Assembly: GCA_938022205.1 (NCBI GenBank)
Contig: CALIEB010000007.1
Location: 124,001-188,000 of the forward strand
DNA: 64,000 nucleotides
From: an uncultured Anaerolineae bacterium
GTDB lineage: Bacteria; Chloroflexota; Anaerolineae; Aggregatilineales; Phototrophicaceae
Direction: 5' to 3'
Shown here: positions 54,084-62,887 of the stretch, piece by piece
How positions within the stretch are numbered: the first letter of the stretch is position 1
How the letters are laid out: every line of letters starts with the position of its first letter
Program-made: the position numbers and the translations under genes
The notes under the pieces: model-generated
Seen by the model: the letters and a program-made list of their open reading frames with translations, nothing else
Told to the model about the DNA's origin: nothing
Database searches by the model: none

Positions 54084-55421
54084 GTGACAGCAATCGTGCG
54101 TATTGAAGACATCGCCAAGCATGTAGGCGAAACCGTCACCCTACAAGGGTGGGTGTATAACAAGACCGGCAAGGGTAAGCTGCACTTTATCCGCTTGCGC
54201 GACGGCAGCGGGCAGCTGCAATGTGTGGCGTTCCGCGATGACTTGCCTGAAGACCAGTTTGAAACCGCGAAGGCACTCACCCAGGAGTCCTCCGTGCGCA
54301 TCACCGGCGTGGTCAAGGCGGACGAGCGTGCGCCGGGCTTTCCGGGTGGCTATGAGATTGCCGTGCAGGCGTTAGAGCTTATTCAGGCGGCGGTGGATTA
54401 CCCGATTACGCCCAAAGAACACGGCACCGAGTTCTTGATGGACAACCGTCACCTGTGGCTGCGCAGCAACCGCCAGTGGGCAATTTTGCGCATTCGCGCC
54501 ACGATTGTGCGCGCCATGCGCGATTGGCTGGACGACAATGGCTTCTTGCTAGTGGACACGCCGATTATCACCCCAGCCGCCGGCGAGGACACCACGACGC
54601 TGTTTGAGATTGACTACTTTGGTGAGCCGGCTTACTTGGCGCAGACGGGGCAGCTTTACAACGAGGCGAACATGGGCGCGTTCGGGCGTGTCTACTGCTT
54701 CGGTCCGACGTTTCGCGCTGAGAAGAGCAAGACGCGCCGTCACTTGATTGAGTTTTGGATGCTAGAGCCCGAGATTGCCTTTTGCTCTTTAGAAGAGCTG
54801 ATGGACATTGAAGAGGCACTCGTCACCCACATCGTGCAGCAGGTGTTGGCGAAGAACCGTATGGAGCTGGAGATTATCGAACGCGACGTGACGCGCCTCG
54901 AGCGGATTACTGCGCCGTTTGCGCGCATCAGTTATGACGAGGCGGTGGAACGCTTGCAGGCACTGCACGCGCAGAGCGAAGACCCCGAACAAAAGGAGCT
55001 GTTGCAAATCACGTGGGGCGAAGATTTCGGCAGCCCACACGAGACCGCGCTCGCGGAAATGTTCGACAAACCGGTGTTTGTCTATCACTATCCCAGCGCG
55101 GTGAAAGCGTTTTACATGCAGCCGGTGGACGGTCGTCCGGAGGTGTGCCGCAGCGTGGACTTGCTCGCGCCGGAAGGCTACGGCGAGATTTGTGGTGGCA
55201 GCGAGCGCATTTGGGACGAGGCTCTCTTGCTAGATAAGCTCAAACAGCAGCATTTGCCTGTGGAAAATTACCAGTGGTACTTGGAATTGCGTCGTTTTGG
55301 CAGCGTGCCGCACGCCGGCTTTGGGCAAGGCTTGGAACGCACGGTGGCGTGGATTTGCGGCTTGCCGCACGTGCGCGAGACCATTCCTTACGCGCGCTTG
55401 CTCAACCGCAAGTACCCTTAG
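54084..55421 (+). CDS. asnS: Asparaginyl-tRNA synthetase
   Basis: 445 residues from GTG 54084. Class IIb synthetase: N-terminal OB-fold ([28 protein letters not shown]), motif 1 region [12 protein letters not shown], motif 2 [21 protein letters not shown], motif 3 [28 protein letters not shown] precedes motif 3. AsnS-type residues and the short length distinguish it from AspS. Free-standing gene, followed after 48 bp by an SDR gene. Confidence 0.95.
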   Translation: MTAIVRIEDIAKHVGETVTLQGWVYNKTGKGKLHFIRLRDGSGQLQCVAFRDDLPEDQFETAKALTQESSVRITGVVKADERAPGFPGGYEIAVQALELIQAAVDYPITPKEHGTEFLMDNRHLWLRSNRQWAILRIRATIVRAMRDWLDDNGFLLVDTPIITPAAGEDTTTLFEIDYFGEPAYLAQTGQLYNEANMGAFGRVYCFGPTFRAEKSKTRRHLIEFWMLEPEIAFCSLEELMDIEEALVTHIVQQVLAKNRMELEIIERDVTRLERITAPFARISYDEAVERLQALHAQSEDPEQKELLQITWGEDFGSPHETALAEMFDKPVFVYHYPSAVKAFYMQPVDGRPEVCRSVDLLAPEGYGEICGGSERIWDEALLLDKLKQQHLPVENYQWYLELRRFGSVPHAGFGQGLERTVAWICGLPHVRETIPYARLLNRKYP

Positions 55422-55469
55422 GCTGATTGCGCGGCAGTGCTGCGTGTGCCAGACGAAAGAGAGGCAAAC

Positions 55470-56240
55470 GTGCCGACCAGCGAAAAGCGCGTTCTCGTCA
55501 CGGGTGGCGACACGTTTTTGGGCTTGAACATCGCGATTGCCTTGCTGGTGGAGGGCGCGGACGTGACAGTGCTGGTGCGTCCGGAAAACCGTGACAAGCT
55601 GGGGATTTTGGCGCAGCGCGTGCGTGTGGAAAGCGCGGACGTGTGGCTGCCCGCTAGCTTGCGCGGGCGCGCGCGTGGGCAACGCACTGTCGTGCATACG
55701 GTAGGCAGCATGACGGCAGACCCCGCGCGCGGGCTAACGTTCCACCGCCTGAACGTGATAAGCGCGCGCAACGTAGCCAACATGTGCATCAGCGACGGCG
55801 TGCAGCGCATGGTGCTGATGAGCAGCACGTGGGCGTTGTGGATGAGTCGCCAATATATTCAGACCAAGCGCGAAGCCGAGAGCTACCTGCGCCGCATCGG
55901 CTTGCCGCACACGGTTATCCGCGCGCCATTGGTCTATCCGCGCGGGCTGCCGCGCCCGCTGTTCTTCCGCTTGGTGGGGGGCTTGTTGGGGCTGCCGCCG
56001 CTGGCGTGGCTGGGCGGACGGCGGGTCGCGCCGCTGCCTGCTGACGTGGTGGCGCGGGCGGTAGCGCGCATCGCGCTTGCCCCGACGGTCAAGCCTTACT
56101 ACTACGCGGGGGACTTGCTGCGCCTAAACAGCCGCGATGAACGACGCGGCGCGCTAGTCATAGGTGAAGCCGCTGACAACGTCGAGCATTTGCCGTTTGA
56201 GCTGCCTGAGGAAGAGCTGCCGTTCGGCTGGAAGCCTTAG
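55470..56240 (+). CDS. NAD-binding epimerase/atypical short-chain dehydrogenase
   Basis: 256 residues from GTG 55470, which has GAGAGG upstream. RVLVTGGDTFLGLNIAIAL is the TGxxGxxG dinucleotide site, VVHTVGSMTAD and MVLMSSTWALWMSRQYIQTKREAESYL the middle, and TVIRAPLVYPRG the following strand. The Tyr of the SDR active site appears in QYIQTKREA (YxxxK). Likely an atypical extended SDR of the NmrA or complex-I-like type; substrate unknown. The stop shares TTAG with the convergent gene. Confidence 0.78.
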   Translation: MPTSEKRVLVTGGDTFLGLNIAIALLVEGADVTVLVRPENRDKLGILAQRVRVESADVWLPASLRGRARGQRTVVHTVGSMTADPARGLTFHRLNVISARNVANMCISDGVQRMVLMSSTWALWMSRQYIQTKREAESYLRRIGLPHTVIRAPLVYPRGLPRPLFFRLVGGLLGLPPLAWLGGRRVAPLPADVVARAVARIALAPTVKPYYYAGDLLRLNSRDERRGALVIGEAADNVEHLPFELPEEELPFGWKP

Positions 56241-56911
56241 GCGTTGAACAACACGCGCGTCTCGTAGGCAACGAGCGGGTGCTTGCCCCCATCGCGCACT
56301 ACGTCAACATCCACGTGCATGCCACCGCAGTTCAGCAAATCGTCGCCAAACTCGGACAGTTGAAACACTTGCACGCGCAGGCGTATTTGTGTGTATGCCT
56401 CAGGCGTGAGCGTGAGGCTGTGGGCATAGCTGCTGCTGCCGAGCTTGAGCATGGTGTCGGTCGCGCTGACGGCGGCGTGAAGCGCGGTGCAGCGCACGAT
56501 GACATCGGCGGTGGTAAACGACGATGACGCGGGGGCAAAGCCTAAGTGCAGCGGGTTAGCCTGCCGTGCCACAACGAGGCGCGGCAGCGCAATCACCAGC
56601 TGGCGTGCTGTTTTGCCGTCGGGGATGCTTGTGTCGGCGGGCGCGTTAGCGTCGTATTCCGCCAGCTCGCGCGCGGCTTGCATCCCCTTGCGCGTGAGCT
56701 CGTAGGTGTAATTGCTGAGCATTTGCAGGTAATTGTTGGTGATAAGGCGGCGAATGGCTTTGCTAAAGCGGCGTTCGCTAATGCCGAGACCCTCGCACAC
56801 GTCCACAGTGTCGGCGGGTTGGTTGTTGCGCTTATAAAAGAAGCGCATGATGTCCAACGCGCTGGGTAGGGGTTCAAGCTGTTTGAGGTATAAGGGCATT
56901 TCCACAGTCAT
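56237..56911 (-). CDS. Winged-helix protein of unknown function
   Basis: 224 residues. The N-terminal 90 residues (LPSALDIMRFFYKRNNQPADTVDVCEGLG then RFSKAIRRLITNNYLQMLSNYTYELTRKG) form a winged helix with the recognition helix at about 50-65. The C-terminal part is beta-rich with no known family. It might be a DNA-binding regulator. The stop shares TTAG with the SDR gene; the nucleotide-sugar dehydrogenase gene lies downstream on the same strand in the opposite order (its stop is 83 bp away on the upstream side). Confidence 0.6.
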   Translation of the reverse strand: MTVEMPLYLKQLEPLPSALDIMRFFYKRNNQPADTVDVCEGLGISERRFSKAIRRLITNNYLQMLSNYTYELTRKGMQAARELAEYDANAPADTSIPDGKTARQLVIALPRLVVARQANPLHLGFAPASSSFTTADVIVRCTALHAAVSATDTMLKLGSSSYAHSLTLTPEAYTQIRLRVQVFQLSEFGDDLLNCGGMHVDVDVVRDGGKHPLVAYETRVLFNA

Positions 56912-56994
56912 GTGCTGTTCACCTTTGCGCTGTACTTTGGGGCGGGCAAAATCCCTGTCCCTCTAGTATAGTGTGTTTTGCGCATTTGCACAAA

Positions 56995-58305
56995 CTATAG
57001 CGTAACGATGCGCGCTCCGCCGTTCTGTGGTCGGGTGATGTGGCGCGTGTCGACGATGAGGCGGCTGTGCTTGACCACGCGCTCCCAATCGTACCAAGCG
57101 TGATGGGTCACGATGACCACGCAGTCAGCCTGCTGCAAGAGCGCGTCGCTGTACTCGGTGCTGTGCATGATGGTGTCGCCTTCAAGGCGCACACTGGGGA
57201 CGTGAGGGTCGTGATAGACGACGTGCGCGCCCTTGTGTCGCAGCAGGTCGATGATGTCGAGTGCCGGACTTTCGCGCACGTCGTCGATGTTGGGCTTATA
57301 CGCCACGCCCAGCACGACCACGCGCGCGCCCTTGACCGATTTGCTGTCGTCGTTGAGCGCGTCGACAACTTTATCGATGACATAGAGCGGCATGGACGTG
57401 TTAATCTCACTTGCCAGCGCGATGAAACGCGCGTTGTAGTTCAAGGTCTTGAGCTTCCAGCTCAGGTAGTGCGGGTCAACGGGAATGCAGTGTCCGCCTA
57501 GTCCTGGTCCGGGGTAGTGCGCCATGAAGCCGAAGGGCTTGGTGGCGGCGGCATTGATGACTTCCCACACGTCCACGCCGAGCTTGTCGCACATCAACGC
57601 CATTTCGTTAACCATCGCGATGTTAACCGAGCGGAAGGTGTTTTCCAGCAGCTTGACCATTTCGGCGGTGGTGGTAGAGCTGACCGGCACGACTTGCTCG
57701 ACGGCGGTGGCGTAAAGCGTGCTGGTGACTTCGAGGCAGGCGGGTGTGATGCCGCCCACGATTTTGGGTGTGTTGCGCAGCCCGTAGTGCTTGTTGCCCG
57801 GGTCGATGCGCTCGGGTGAGAAGGCGACGAACACGCTCTCGCCCACTTTGAGCCCCTTTTGCGTGAGGCGTGGCACGATAATCTCTTCGGTGGTGCCGGG
57901 ATAGGTCGTGCTTTCCAAAATAACCAGCATGCCCTCGTGGCTGTAGTCGGCGATGCGCTCCGTCGCCTGAATGATGAACGTCAAGTCTGGGTCTTTGGTT
58001 TTGTTGAGCGGTGTCTGCACACAGATAATCACCACGTCAACGTGGCGCAGCTCGGCGTAGTCGCTGCTAGCGCGCACGCGCCCCGCTTCGACCAGCGGCG
58101 CGAGCGTGCTGGTGGGGATGTCCTCGATGTAGCTTTGTCCGCTGTTGATGGCGGCAACTTTGTCTTCGCTTACGTCTAACGCCAGCACAGGAAAGCCCGC
58201 TTTGGCGAATTCGACGACGAGCGGCAGCCCGACGTAACCTACGCCGACGACGCAGATCTGTGCGGCGCGGCGGTTAATTTTGTCTAGCAATGCGTGATGG
58301 TGCAT
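56995..58305 (-). CDS. UDP-N-acetylglucosamine/mannosamine 6-dehydrogenase (WbpA/WecC family)
   Basis: 436 residues from ATG 58305; ATG-like starts upstream lie in the divergent promoter region. QICVVGVGYVGLPLVVEFAKAGFPVLALDV is the NAD site, VVIICVQTPLNKTKDPDLTFI the next, LLENTFRSVNIAMVNEMALMC the hinge, and FMAHYPGPGLGGHCIPVDPHYLSWK contains the catalytic Cys. Makes a uronic-acid sugar nucleotide for a surface polysaccharide. The WbpA-type 'PGPGLGGHCIPVDP' and NTP-1 arrangement favour UDP-HexNAc over UDP-glucose. Confidence 0.9.
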   Translation of the reverse strand: MHHHALLDKINRRAAQICVVGVGYVGLPLVVEFAKAGFPVLALDVSEDKVAAINSGQSYIEDIPTSTLAPLVEAGRVRASSDYAELRHVDVVIICVQTPLNKTKDPDLTFIIQATERIADYSHEGMLVILESTTYPGTTEEIIVPRLTQKGLKVGESVFVAFSPERIDPGNKHYGLRNTPKIVGGITPACLEVTSTLYATAVEQVVPVSSTTTAEMVKLLENTFRSVNIAMVNEMALMCDKLGVDVWEVINAAATKPFGFMAHYPGPGLGGHCIPVDPHYLSWKLKTLNYNARFIALASEINTSMPLYVIDKVVDALNDDSKSVKGARVVVLGVAYKPNIDDVRESPALDIIDLLRHKGAHVVYHDPHVPSVRLEGDTIMHSTEYSDALLQQADCVVIVTHHAWYDWERVVKHSRLIVDTRHITRPQNGGARIVTL

Positions 58306-58321
58306 GGAATGTTTTTTACCT

Positions 58322-58351
58322 TTGCATAAGTGGCGGCGGAAATTATACAAT
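58322..58351 (+). promoter_or_regulatory. Candidate promoter of the queuosine-precursor transporter
   Basis: TTGCAT (58322-58327) and TATACA (58344-58349, 16 bp) or TACAAT (58346-58351, 18 bp). It overlaps the in-frame ATG 58350, so ATG 58404 is the more likely start. No preQ1 riboswitch seen in the leader. Confidence 0.5.
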
Positions 58352-58403
58352 GGCGCAAACAAATTCCGATAGGCTGTTTCCTTATCTGGAGTGGAGAAAC
58401 CTC

Positions 58404-59078
58404 ATGCAAGCCTACAAGCACTTAGGGGCGTTGACGGCGGCAATTCTTGCCGTCTTGTTGATAAGCAACATCGCCTCGACCAAAATCATTGCCGTTGGCG
58501 CGCTCGCGCTCGACGGCGGCACGTTTCTTTTCCCGCTGGCGTACATCTTTGGCGACGTGCTGACGGAGGTCTACGGCTATAAAGCCAGCCGTCGCGTCAT
58601 CTACCTCTGCTTCTTCTGGCTGATAGTTGCCGCGCTCACGTTGCAAGTGGTTGTGCTTGCGCCGCCCGCCGCCGATTGGGAGCTGCAAGCGGCATTCGCC
58701 AGCGTGCTTGGGCAAACGCCGCGCATCGTGTTGGGCAGCGTGCTAGCCTACGCGGCGGGCGAATTCACCAACAGCTACGTGCTGGCGAAGCTCAAGCTGG
58801 CGACGGGCGGCAGGTGGCTGTGGACGCGCACGATTGGCAGCACGCTAGCAGGGCAGGCGGTTGATACGGCGTTGTTTCTGGGGATTGCCTTTTGGGGCGT
58901 GCTGCCCGACACCTTGCTGCTGACCATTTTCATCAGCAACTACGTGTTTAAGGTCGGCGTGGAAGTGCTGTTCACGCCGCTGACTTACGCCATTGTGGCG
59001 TGGTTCAAGCGTGAAGAAGGGGCGGATGTCTACGACTACGACACCAACTTTAGCCCCTTTGCGTGGCGCGACGTTTAG
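58404..59078 (+). CDS. yhhQ: Queuosine precursor transporter (YhhQ/VUT family)
   Basis: 224 residues from ATG 58404 (GGAG upstream). Six hydrophobic helices: LGALTAAILAVLLISNIASTKII, LDGGTFLFPLAYIFGDVLTEVYGYKASR, LCFFWLIVAALTLQVVVLAPP, and a TRTIGSTLAGQAVDTALFLGIAF stretch, each typical of COG1738. Imports preQ0/preQ1 or queuine for tRNA modification. No que or tgt gene in this window. The stop shares TTAG with the convergent dehydrogenase gene. Confidence 0.9.
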   Translation: MQAYKHLGALTAAILAVLLISNIASTKIIAVGALALDGGTFLFPLAYIFGDVLTEVYGYKASRRVIYLCFFWLIVAALTLQVVVLAPPAADWELQAAFASVLGQTPRIVLGSVLAYAAGEFTNSYVLAKLKLATGGRWLWTRTIGSTLAGQAVDTALFLGIAFWGVLPDTLLLTIFISNYVFKVGVEVLFTPLTYAIVAWFKREEGADVYDYDTNFSPFAWRDV

Positions 59079-60094
59079 CTCTCGTCCTTTTTGCCTGCGA
59101 GGCGGTTGGCGAGCTTGCTGCCCAAGAAGAACGTCATGATGCCGCTGCTTTCGGCGGAAGTAGGCATAGGCACGCTGGGCTTGTCCCATTCTGCGCGAAA
59201 GCGGCGATTAATCCACTGGGCGTAGTCATCGCTGGTGCGCACGAGCAACGCCTCCAGCGCGTCGCGGTTATCTGCCGCGAGGGCGGCACGCGCCTCTTGC
59301 AGCGTGTCGATGAGCGCGGAGAGCGCGCGCAGCGCGTTGTCCCTGTTGTTCAGCAGCAAATCGCGCAGCGCGTCGGGGTGGTCGCGCTTGAGCGTGAGCG
59401 TTTGCGCGGCGAAGTTCGCGCTGGTGAGTGCCTGCATGTCTTCCCACGCGCTGTGACGTTGCAGCGTGTCGTAAAACGTCGCGCCCAGCAGCAGCGGCAG
59501 ATGTTCGGTGTACGCCATGAGCGCGTCGTGTTCATTGGGGTCTAAGAAGCGCGGCTTACCCCCTAGCAGTATACTGAAGTTATAGGCGAGGTCAATCGCC
59601 TCGCGCACGCTATCTAAGGCGGGGCTGAGCAGCACCGCACCCCCGTCGAACAAATCCTCACGGGCGTTTTCCGCACTGTCTTGCGCGTCGAACATCAGGT
59701 TGGGATTGATGATGGCTGCTGCGCCAATCACGTGGTGCGTGGGCTTAAGATACTGCTGCGCCCAGCCGATAACCGGCTGCTTGAGCGGCGAAAAATCGAC
59801 CAGCACCACGCCGTCGCGCAAGTCCTCACGCAAGGCTTTGTAGGTCTCGCGGGTTTCGTCGTAGGGCAGCGCGACGACCACGAGATCTTTGTTGGCGACA
59901 GCGGCGTAGGGCGTGCGCTCAATGCGCGTGACCGCGCCTAGCTTCTGCGCGGCTTTTTCGTTGCTTTGCTGGCTATCGTAGCCGACCAACTCAAACGCCA
60001 GCTTGGGGTTTTGCGTCATGGCGCGCTTTAGAGCTAGCCCAATCGACGCGCCAACGCGCCCTAAACCTAGAATGGCGACGTTAAGTTTGCTCAT
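59075..60094 (-). CDS. Prephenate dehydrogenase-like protein
   Basis: 339 residues. LNVAILGLGRVGASIGLALKRAM is the Rossmann GxGxxG, LVVVALPYDETRETYKAL and VLVDFSPLKQPVIGWAQQYL and HHVIGAAAIINPN follow the TyrA layout, but the third motif lacks the 'HPMAG' Gly/His of typical TyrA and reads IINPN. The C-terminal helical domain (from about 190) is longer than usual. It might be a TyrA variant or another NAD-dependent 'F420/prephenate' dehydrogenase. Precedes a small gene by 28 bp. Confidence 0.68.
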   Translation of the reverse strand: MSKLNVAILGLGRVGASIGLALKRAMTQNPKLAFELVGYDSQQSNEKAAQKLGAVTRIERTPYAAVANKDLVVVALPYDETRETYKALREDLRDGVVLVDFSPLKQPVIGWAQQYLKPTHHVIGAAAIINPNLMFDAQDSAENAREDLFDGGAVLLSPALDSVREAIDLAYNFSILLGGKPRFLDPNEHDALMAYTEHLPLLLGATFYDTLQRHSAWEDMQALTSANFAAQTLTLKRDHPDALRDLLLNNRDNALRALSALIDTLQEARAALAADNRDALEALLVRTSDDYAQWINRRFRAEWDKPSVPMPTSAESSGIMTFFLGSKLANRLAGKKDES

Positions 60095-60122
60095 GTGCTT
60101 GCTTTCTTGCTGTTGTGGACGG

Positions 60123-60335
60123 TTACTTTTGCTTGGGACGCTTGAGGGCGCACTTCGCGCCGTCGGCTGTCCACTCGAAACTCACCAACTCCCAGCCCGC
60201 CTCGCCATAACGATTGAGCTTATCGGTGTAGGTGTCCGCGTCTAGGGCTGCGTCCACTTCGGGGATGCCCTCCGCGACTTTGCTGTCATGAATAAACACG
60301 ACTAAGTATTCCCATTCAGTGCGTTGTGTCGCCAT
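60123..60335 (-). CDS. Small WEYLV-type protein (DUF4177-like)
   Basis: 70 residues. TEWEYLVVFIHDSKV, NRYGEAGWELVSFEWTADG and CALKRPK follow the DUF4177 pattern: strand, turn with GxxGWELV, strand with KR. Similar to the 2060-2305 protein (WDYLVI ... KQGFEYVGY ... FKRP). It lies just upstream of the prephenate-dehydrogenase-like gene. Function unknown. Confidence 0.7.
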   Translation of the reverse strand: MATQRTEWEYLVVFIHDSKVAEGIPEVDAALDADTYTDKLNRYGEAGWELVSFEWTADGAKCALKRPKQK

Positions 60336-60480
60336 ATGTTTGCTCCTTTTAGCTTGCTAGGTTATGCCTCTATTGTAGCGAGAGGAACGTTTTTCGCCTA
60401 GCATAAGTCGCTCCATCTGCAGCGGACTACAAAATCGGTTAGCATTCTTTAACAATACCTACTATCCTTTTACGGTAAAT

Positions 60481-60491
60481 TGTGCTATTTT
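60481..60491 (+). promoter_or_regulatory. Extended -10 element for the FHA pair
   Basis: TGTGCTATTTT 45 bp before ATG 60536. The gap from 60336 holds no ORF that I support. Confidence 0.4.
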
Positions 60492-60535
60492 AGAAAAAGA
60501 AGTACCAGCAGAGATATCCCCTTATGGAGGGTGAC

Positions 60536-60955
60536 ATGGACGAAAACAGTGGCTTAGTGCTTTATGATGGCAACGGTGCGAGTGCTTCCACCCCGCCGTC
60601 GGCAACGCGCCGCTTGCCGTCCAGTTTGCCGACCTATCTGCGTTTTGTGATTGGCGAAGGCGCGGGGGTTTACGAGGTGCAAACGGCGCGCCCAATCATT
60701 ATTGGGCGCAACACAAGTAGCCAGTCGGTTGACGTGGACTTGACCCCGTTTGAGGCGGCGGAAAACGGCGTGTCGCGGCAGCATCTGAAGATTGAAATCT
60801 TTGGCGACCGTCTTATGGTCAAAGACTTAAACAGCGTCAATGGGTCACGCTTGAACGGTGCGACCATGACACCACAACACGTCTATCAGCTCCAACAGGG
60901 AGACGAATTGAAAGTTGGGCGCATCAAAATGCGCGTTTACTTCGTGTACAATTAG
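60536..60955 (+). CDS. FHA-domain protein 1
   Basis: 139 residues from ATG 60536 (GGAGGGTGAC before it; the ATG at 60524 would put the ribosome site inside the gene). A low-complexity N-terminus (about 30) precedes an FHA domain: IIIGRNTSSQSVDVDL, the HLKIE after SRQ, and DLNSVNGSRLNG. The Ser-Arg-x-His and Asn-Gly motifs are canonical for phospho-Thr binding. No other domain. Followed by a second FHA gene. Confidence 0.85.
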   Translation: MDENSGLVLYDGNGASASTPPSATRRLPSSLPTYLRFVIGEGAGVYEVQTARPIIIGRNTSSQSVDVDLTPFEAAENGVSRQHLKIEIFGDRLMVKDLNSVNGSRLNGATMTPQHVYQLQQGDELKVGRIKMRVYFVYN

Positions 60956-60982
60956 ACTAGCGTGCGCAGAAGTGGCGGTAGT

Positions 60983-61426
60983 ATGTCAGACTATAGCAAG
61001 AAAAAAGCGTGGAACGACGTTGTCACCGAGTATGCGTTTGAAAGGCCACGTGGCACTGGTGAGCTGCGCGAGCGTCCGCTGCCGCCGACTGTTCCGCGCA
61101 CGATTGGGCTACTGCTGCCCAACCAGCAAGTGCTAACCGCCTCGACCGAGCGCGAGATTACGCTGGGGCGGCGTTCGCGCCCCGAAGACCCCGAAGTAAC
61201 GATTGACCTCAAGGATTTCGACGGCTATCGGCACGGCATCTCGCGCTATCACGCCATGCTCGCGGTGGTGCGCAACGTGCTGACCATCCGCGACCTCAAC
61301 AGCGTGAACGGCACGCGCCTGAATGACATCCTCATCACGCCGCTTAAAGGCTACGTCGTGCATGACGGCGACAGCATTGCGCTCGGCACGTTCAAAATGA
61401 AGCTCATCTTCGATTATAAAGGCTAG
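60983..61426 (+). CDS. FHA-domain protein 2
   Basis: 147 residues from ATG 60983 (a GTG at 60962 is possible). FHA motifs ITLGRRSRPEDPEVTIDL, GISRYHAMLAV and DLNSVNGTRLND are intact; the N-terminal 45 residues are unique. Similar enough to protein 1 around the Asn-Gly site (LNSVNG) to be a paralogue. The stop shares CTAG with the convergent repeat-protein gene. Confidence 0.85.
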   Translation: MSDYSKKKAWNDVVTEYAFERPRGTGELRERPLPPTVPRTIGLLLPNQQVLTASTEREITLGRRSRPEDPEVTIDLKDFDGYRHGISRYHAMLAVVRNVLTIRDLNSVNGTRLNDILITPLKGYVVHDGDSIALGTFKMKLIFDYKG

Positions 61427-62883
61427 GGCTGCCGTCCAACCTGCGCTAGCACAAGGCGAAAGCTGCCGCTGGTGTTGGGGTTGCCCAAGCTGCCGTCGTA
61501 ACGCTTGGCGTTAAGGTAATACACGCCCGTATAAGGCAGCACATAGCGTTCAATCGCGGCGTTCTTCCCGCCGCCACTGTCGTCATCGCGCAGTAAGCGA
61601 CGGCGTTGGCTGTCGAGCAGCTCTAGCACCGGGTCAAGATTGCCGTCAAGCTGTGTCATTGTTACAGTGATCACGTCGCCCTGCCTGCCCCAGAAGGCGT
61701 AGAGCGAGCTGGGGTCTTCGTCGCTGATGTAATCGTTGACGGTCGTACCATAGAGCAAGCGCGGGATATCCTGCGGCACGTTGGCGTACGCCGTGCCGTT
61801 GTATTGCAGCGTCAGGCGGTAGCCGCCCTCACCATCACCCGTCGCGCCGCCGAAGCGCATGGCGATGATGTGGTACGTGCCATCACTCGGCAAACGGAAG
61901 CGGTCGATGCGTGCGTTGCGCCCGCCACCGCTGTCGTCGTCCTCAATCAACGGCACGAGCTGGCTGTCTGCCAGCACTAAGTAAGCGTCAAACCGTCCCG
62001 ACCGCTGGTCAAGCGTCACCGTAATAACGTCGTCTTGCTTGCCGCTAAAGCGATAGAACCGCTCGTAGTTGACGCTGTTGAGCGTGTTCTCCACCGTTTG
62101 GTTGTACTGGATGGTGGCTGGCGCGCGCGCCGAATTGCCCAAGCCGCTAAACGGGCTCGTGGAAATCGTCAGCACGAAGCTGCCCGCGCTGTCGCCTGCC
62201 GCCTGTCCGTAGCGCGTCGCCACGATGATGTACACGCCGTCGCGCTCGATGAGCAGGTTGTCAATGCGCGCGTTGCGCGTGTTCTCGCCCTCCGCGTCGT
62301 CGTTGCTGGCGATTAAAAAGCGGTCACTGTCTAGCACCATCACATAGGGGTCAAGCGTGCCGCTGTTGCGTTCCATATAGATGGTGAGCAAGTCGCCCGT
62401 TTGCGCGCGGAACGTGTAGTAAACCTGCGGCTGGGTGTTGGAAATCACGTCAATCACCGGCACGTCGTAGCGCAGCGTGCTGCCTTGCTGCGAGACCACG
62501 CCTACGCGCTCAAACGTCAGCGTATAGCCGCCGCTGGTCGTGCCGAGCGCGTAGCCAAAGCGTCCGACCACAACCAAGTAGCGCGTGTCGGTTTCAAGCG
62601 TCAGCGTAAGCACGAGCGTCGCACTGCTGCTGTCGTCTTGGCTGGCGACGAGGCGACCGCCTTCCTCGAATACGGTCAGCACGGGGTCAAGGTTGCCTTG
62701 CGTGAGCGCAAGCGTGAGGCGCACCGCCTCGCCCTTTGAGCCGACGAAGCTATAGGTGGCGCGGGGCGTGCTGTTGTCGATGCGCCCGCTGACAGGTTGT
62801 TGGTCGACAAGCTCGGGCGCGTTGGGTTGGGCATAGGCGACCAGCGCACCCCAAAGCAGCAGCCCGCAGACAAGGCGGCGCAC
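61423..62883 (-). CDS. Secreted DDDSGGG-repeat (PPC-like) protein
   Basis: 486 residues from GTG 62883, the first start after the VanW stop that gives a signal peptide (MRRLVCGLLLWGALVAYA, then Gln). The open frame back to 62985 lies inside the VanW gene. It consists of four beta-sandwich repeats with the pattern 'GxLDPxLxVxD ... DD(D)SGGG ... YxxxVxRFG...G.Y.L'; the aspartate-rich loops are at about 83, 195, 315 and 433. Such PPC-type domains are known from secreted peptidases and often bind Ca2+. No catalytic domain is present, unlike the related 6607-8988 protein. VanW lies directly upstream in the same direction, 4 bp apart. Confidence 0.72.
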   Translation of the reverse strand: MRRLVCGLLLWGALVAYAQPNAPELVDQQPVSGRIDNSTPRATYSFVGSKGEAVRLTLALTQGNLDPVLTVFEEGGRLVASQDDSSSATLVLTLTLETDTRYLVVVGRFGYALGTTSGGYTLTFERVGVVSQQGSTLRYDVPVIDVISNTQPQVYYTFRAQTGDLLTIYMERNSGTLDPYVMVLDSDRFLIASNDDAEGENTRNARIDNLLIERDGVYIIVATRYGQAAGDSAGSFVLTISTSPFSGLGNSARAPATIQYNQTVENTLNSVNYERFYRFSGKQDDVITVTLDQRSGRFDAYLVLADSQLVPLIEDDDSGGGRNARIDRFRLPSDGTYHIIAMRFGGATGDGEGGYRLTLQYNGTAYANVPQDIPRLLYGTTVNDYISDEDPSSLYAFWGRQGDVITVTMTQLDGNLDPVLELLDSQRRRLLRDDDSGGGKNAAIERYVLPYTGVYYLNAKRYDGSLGNPNTSGSFRLVLAQVGRQP

Positions 62884-62887
62884 GCGT

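Noticed and set aside
58306-58403. preQ1 riboswitch before the queuosine-precursor transporter
   Set aside because: The leader is about 50 nt and lacks the preQ1-I hairpin and A-rich tail.
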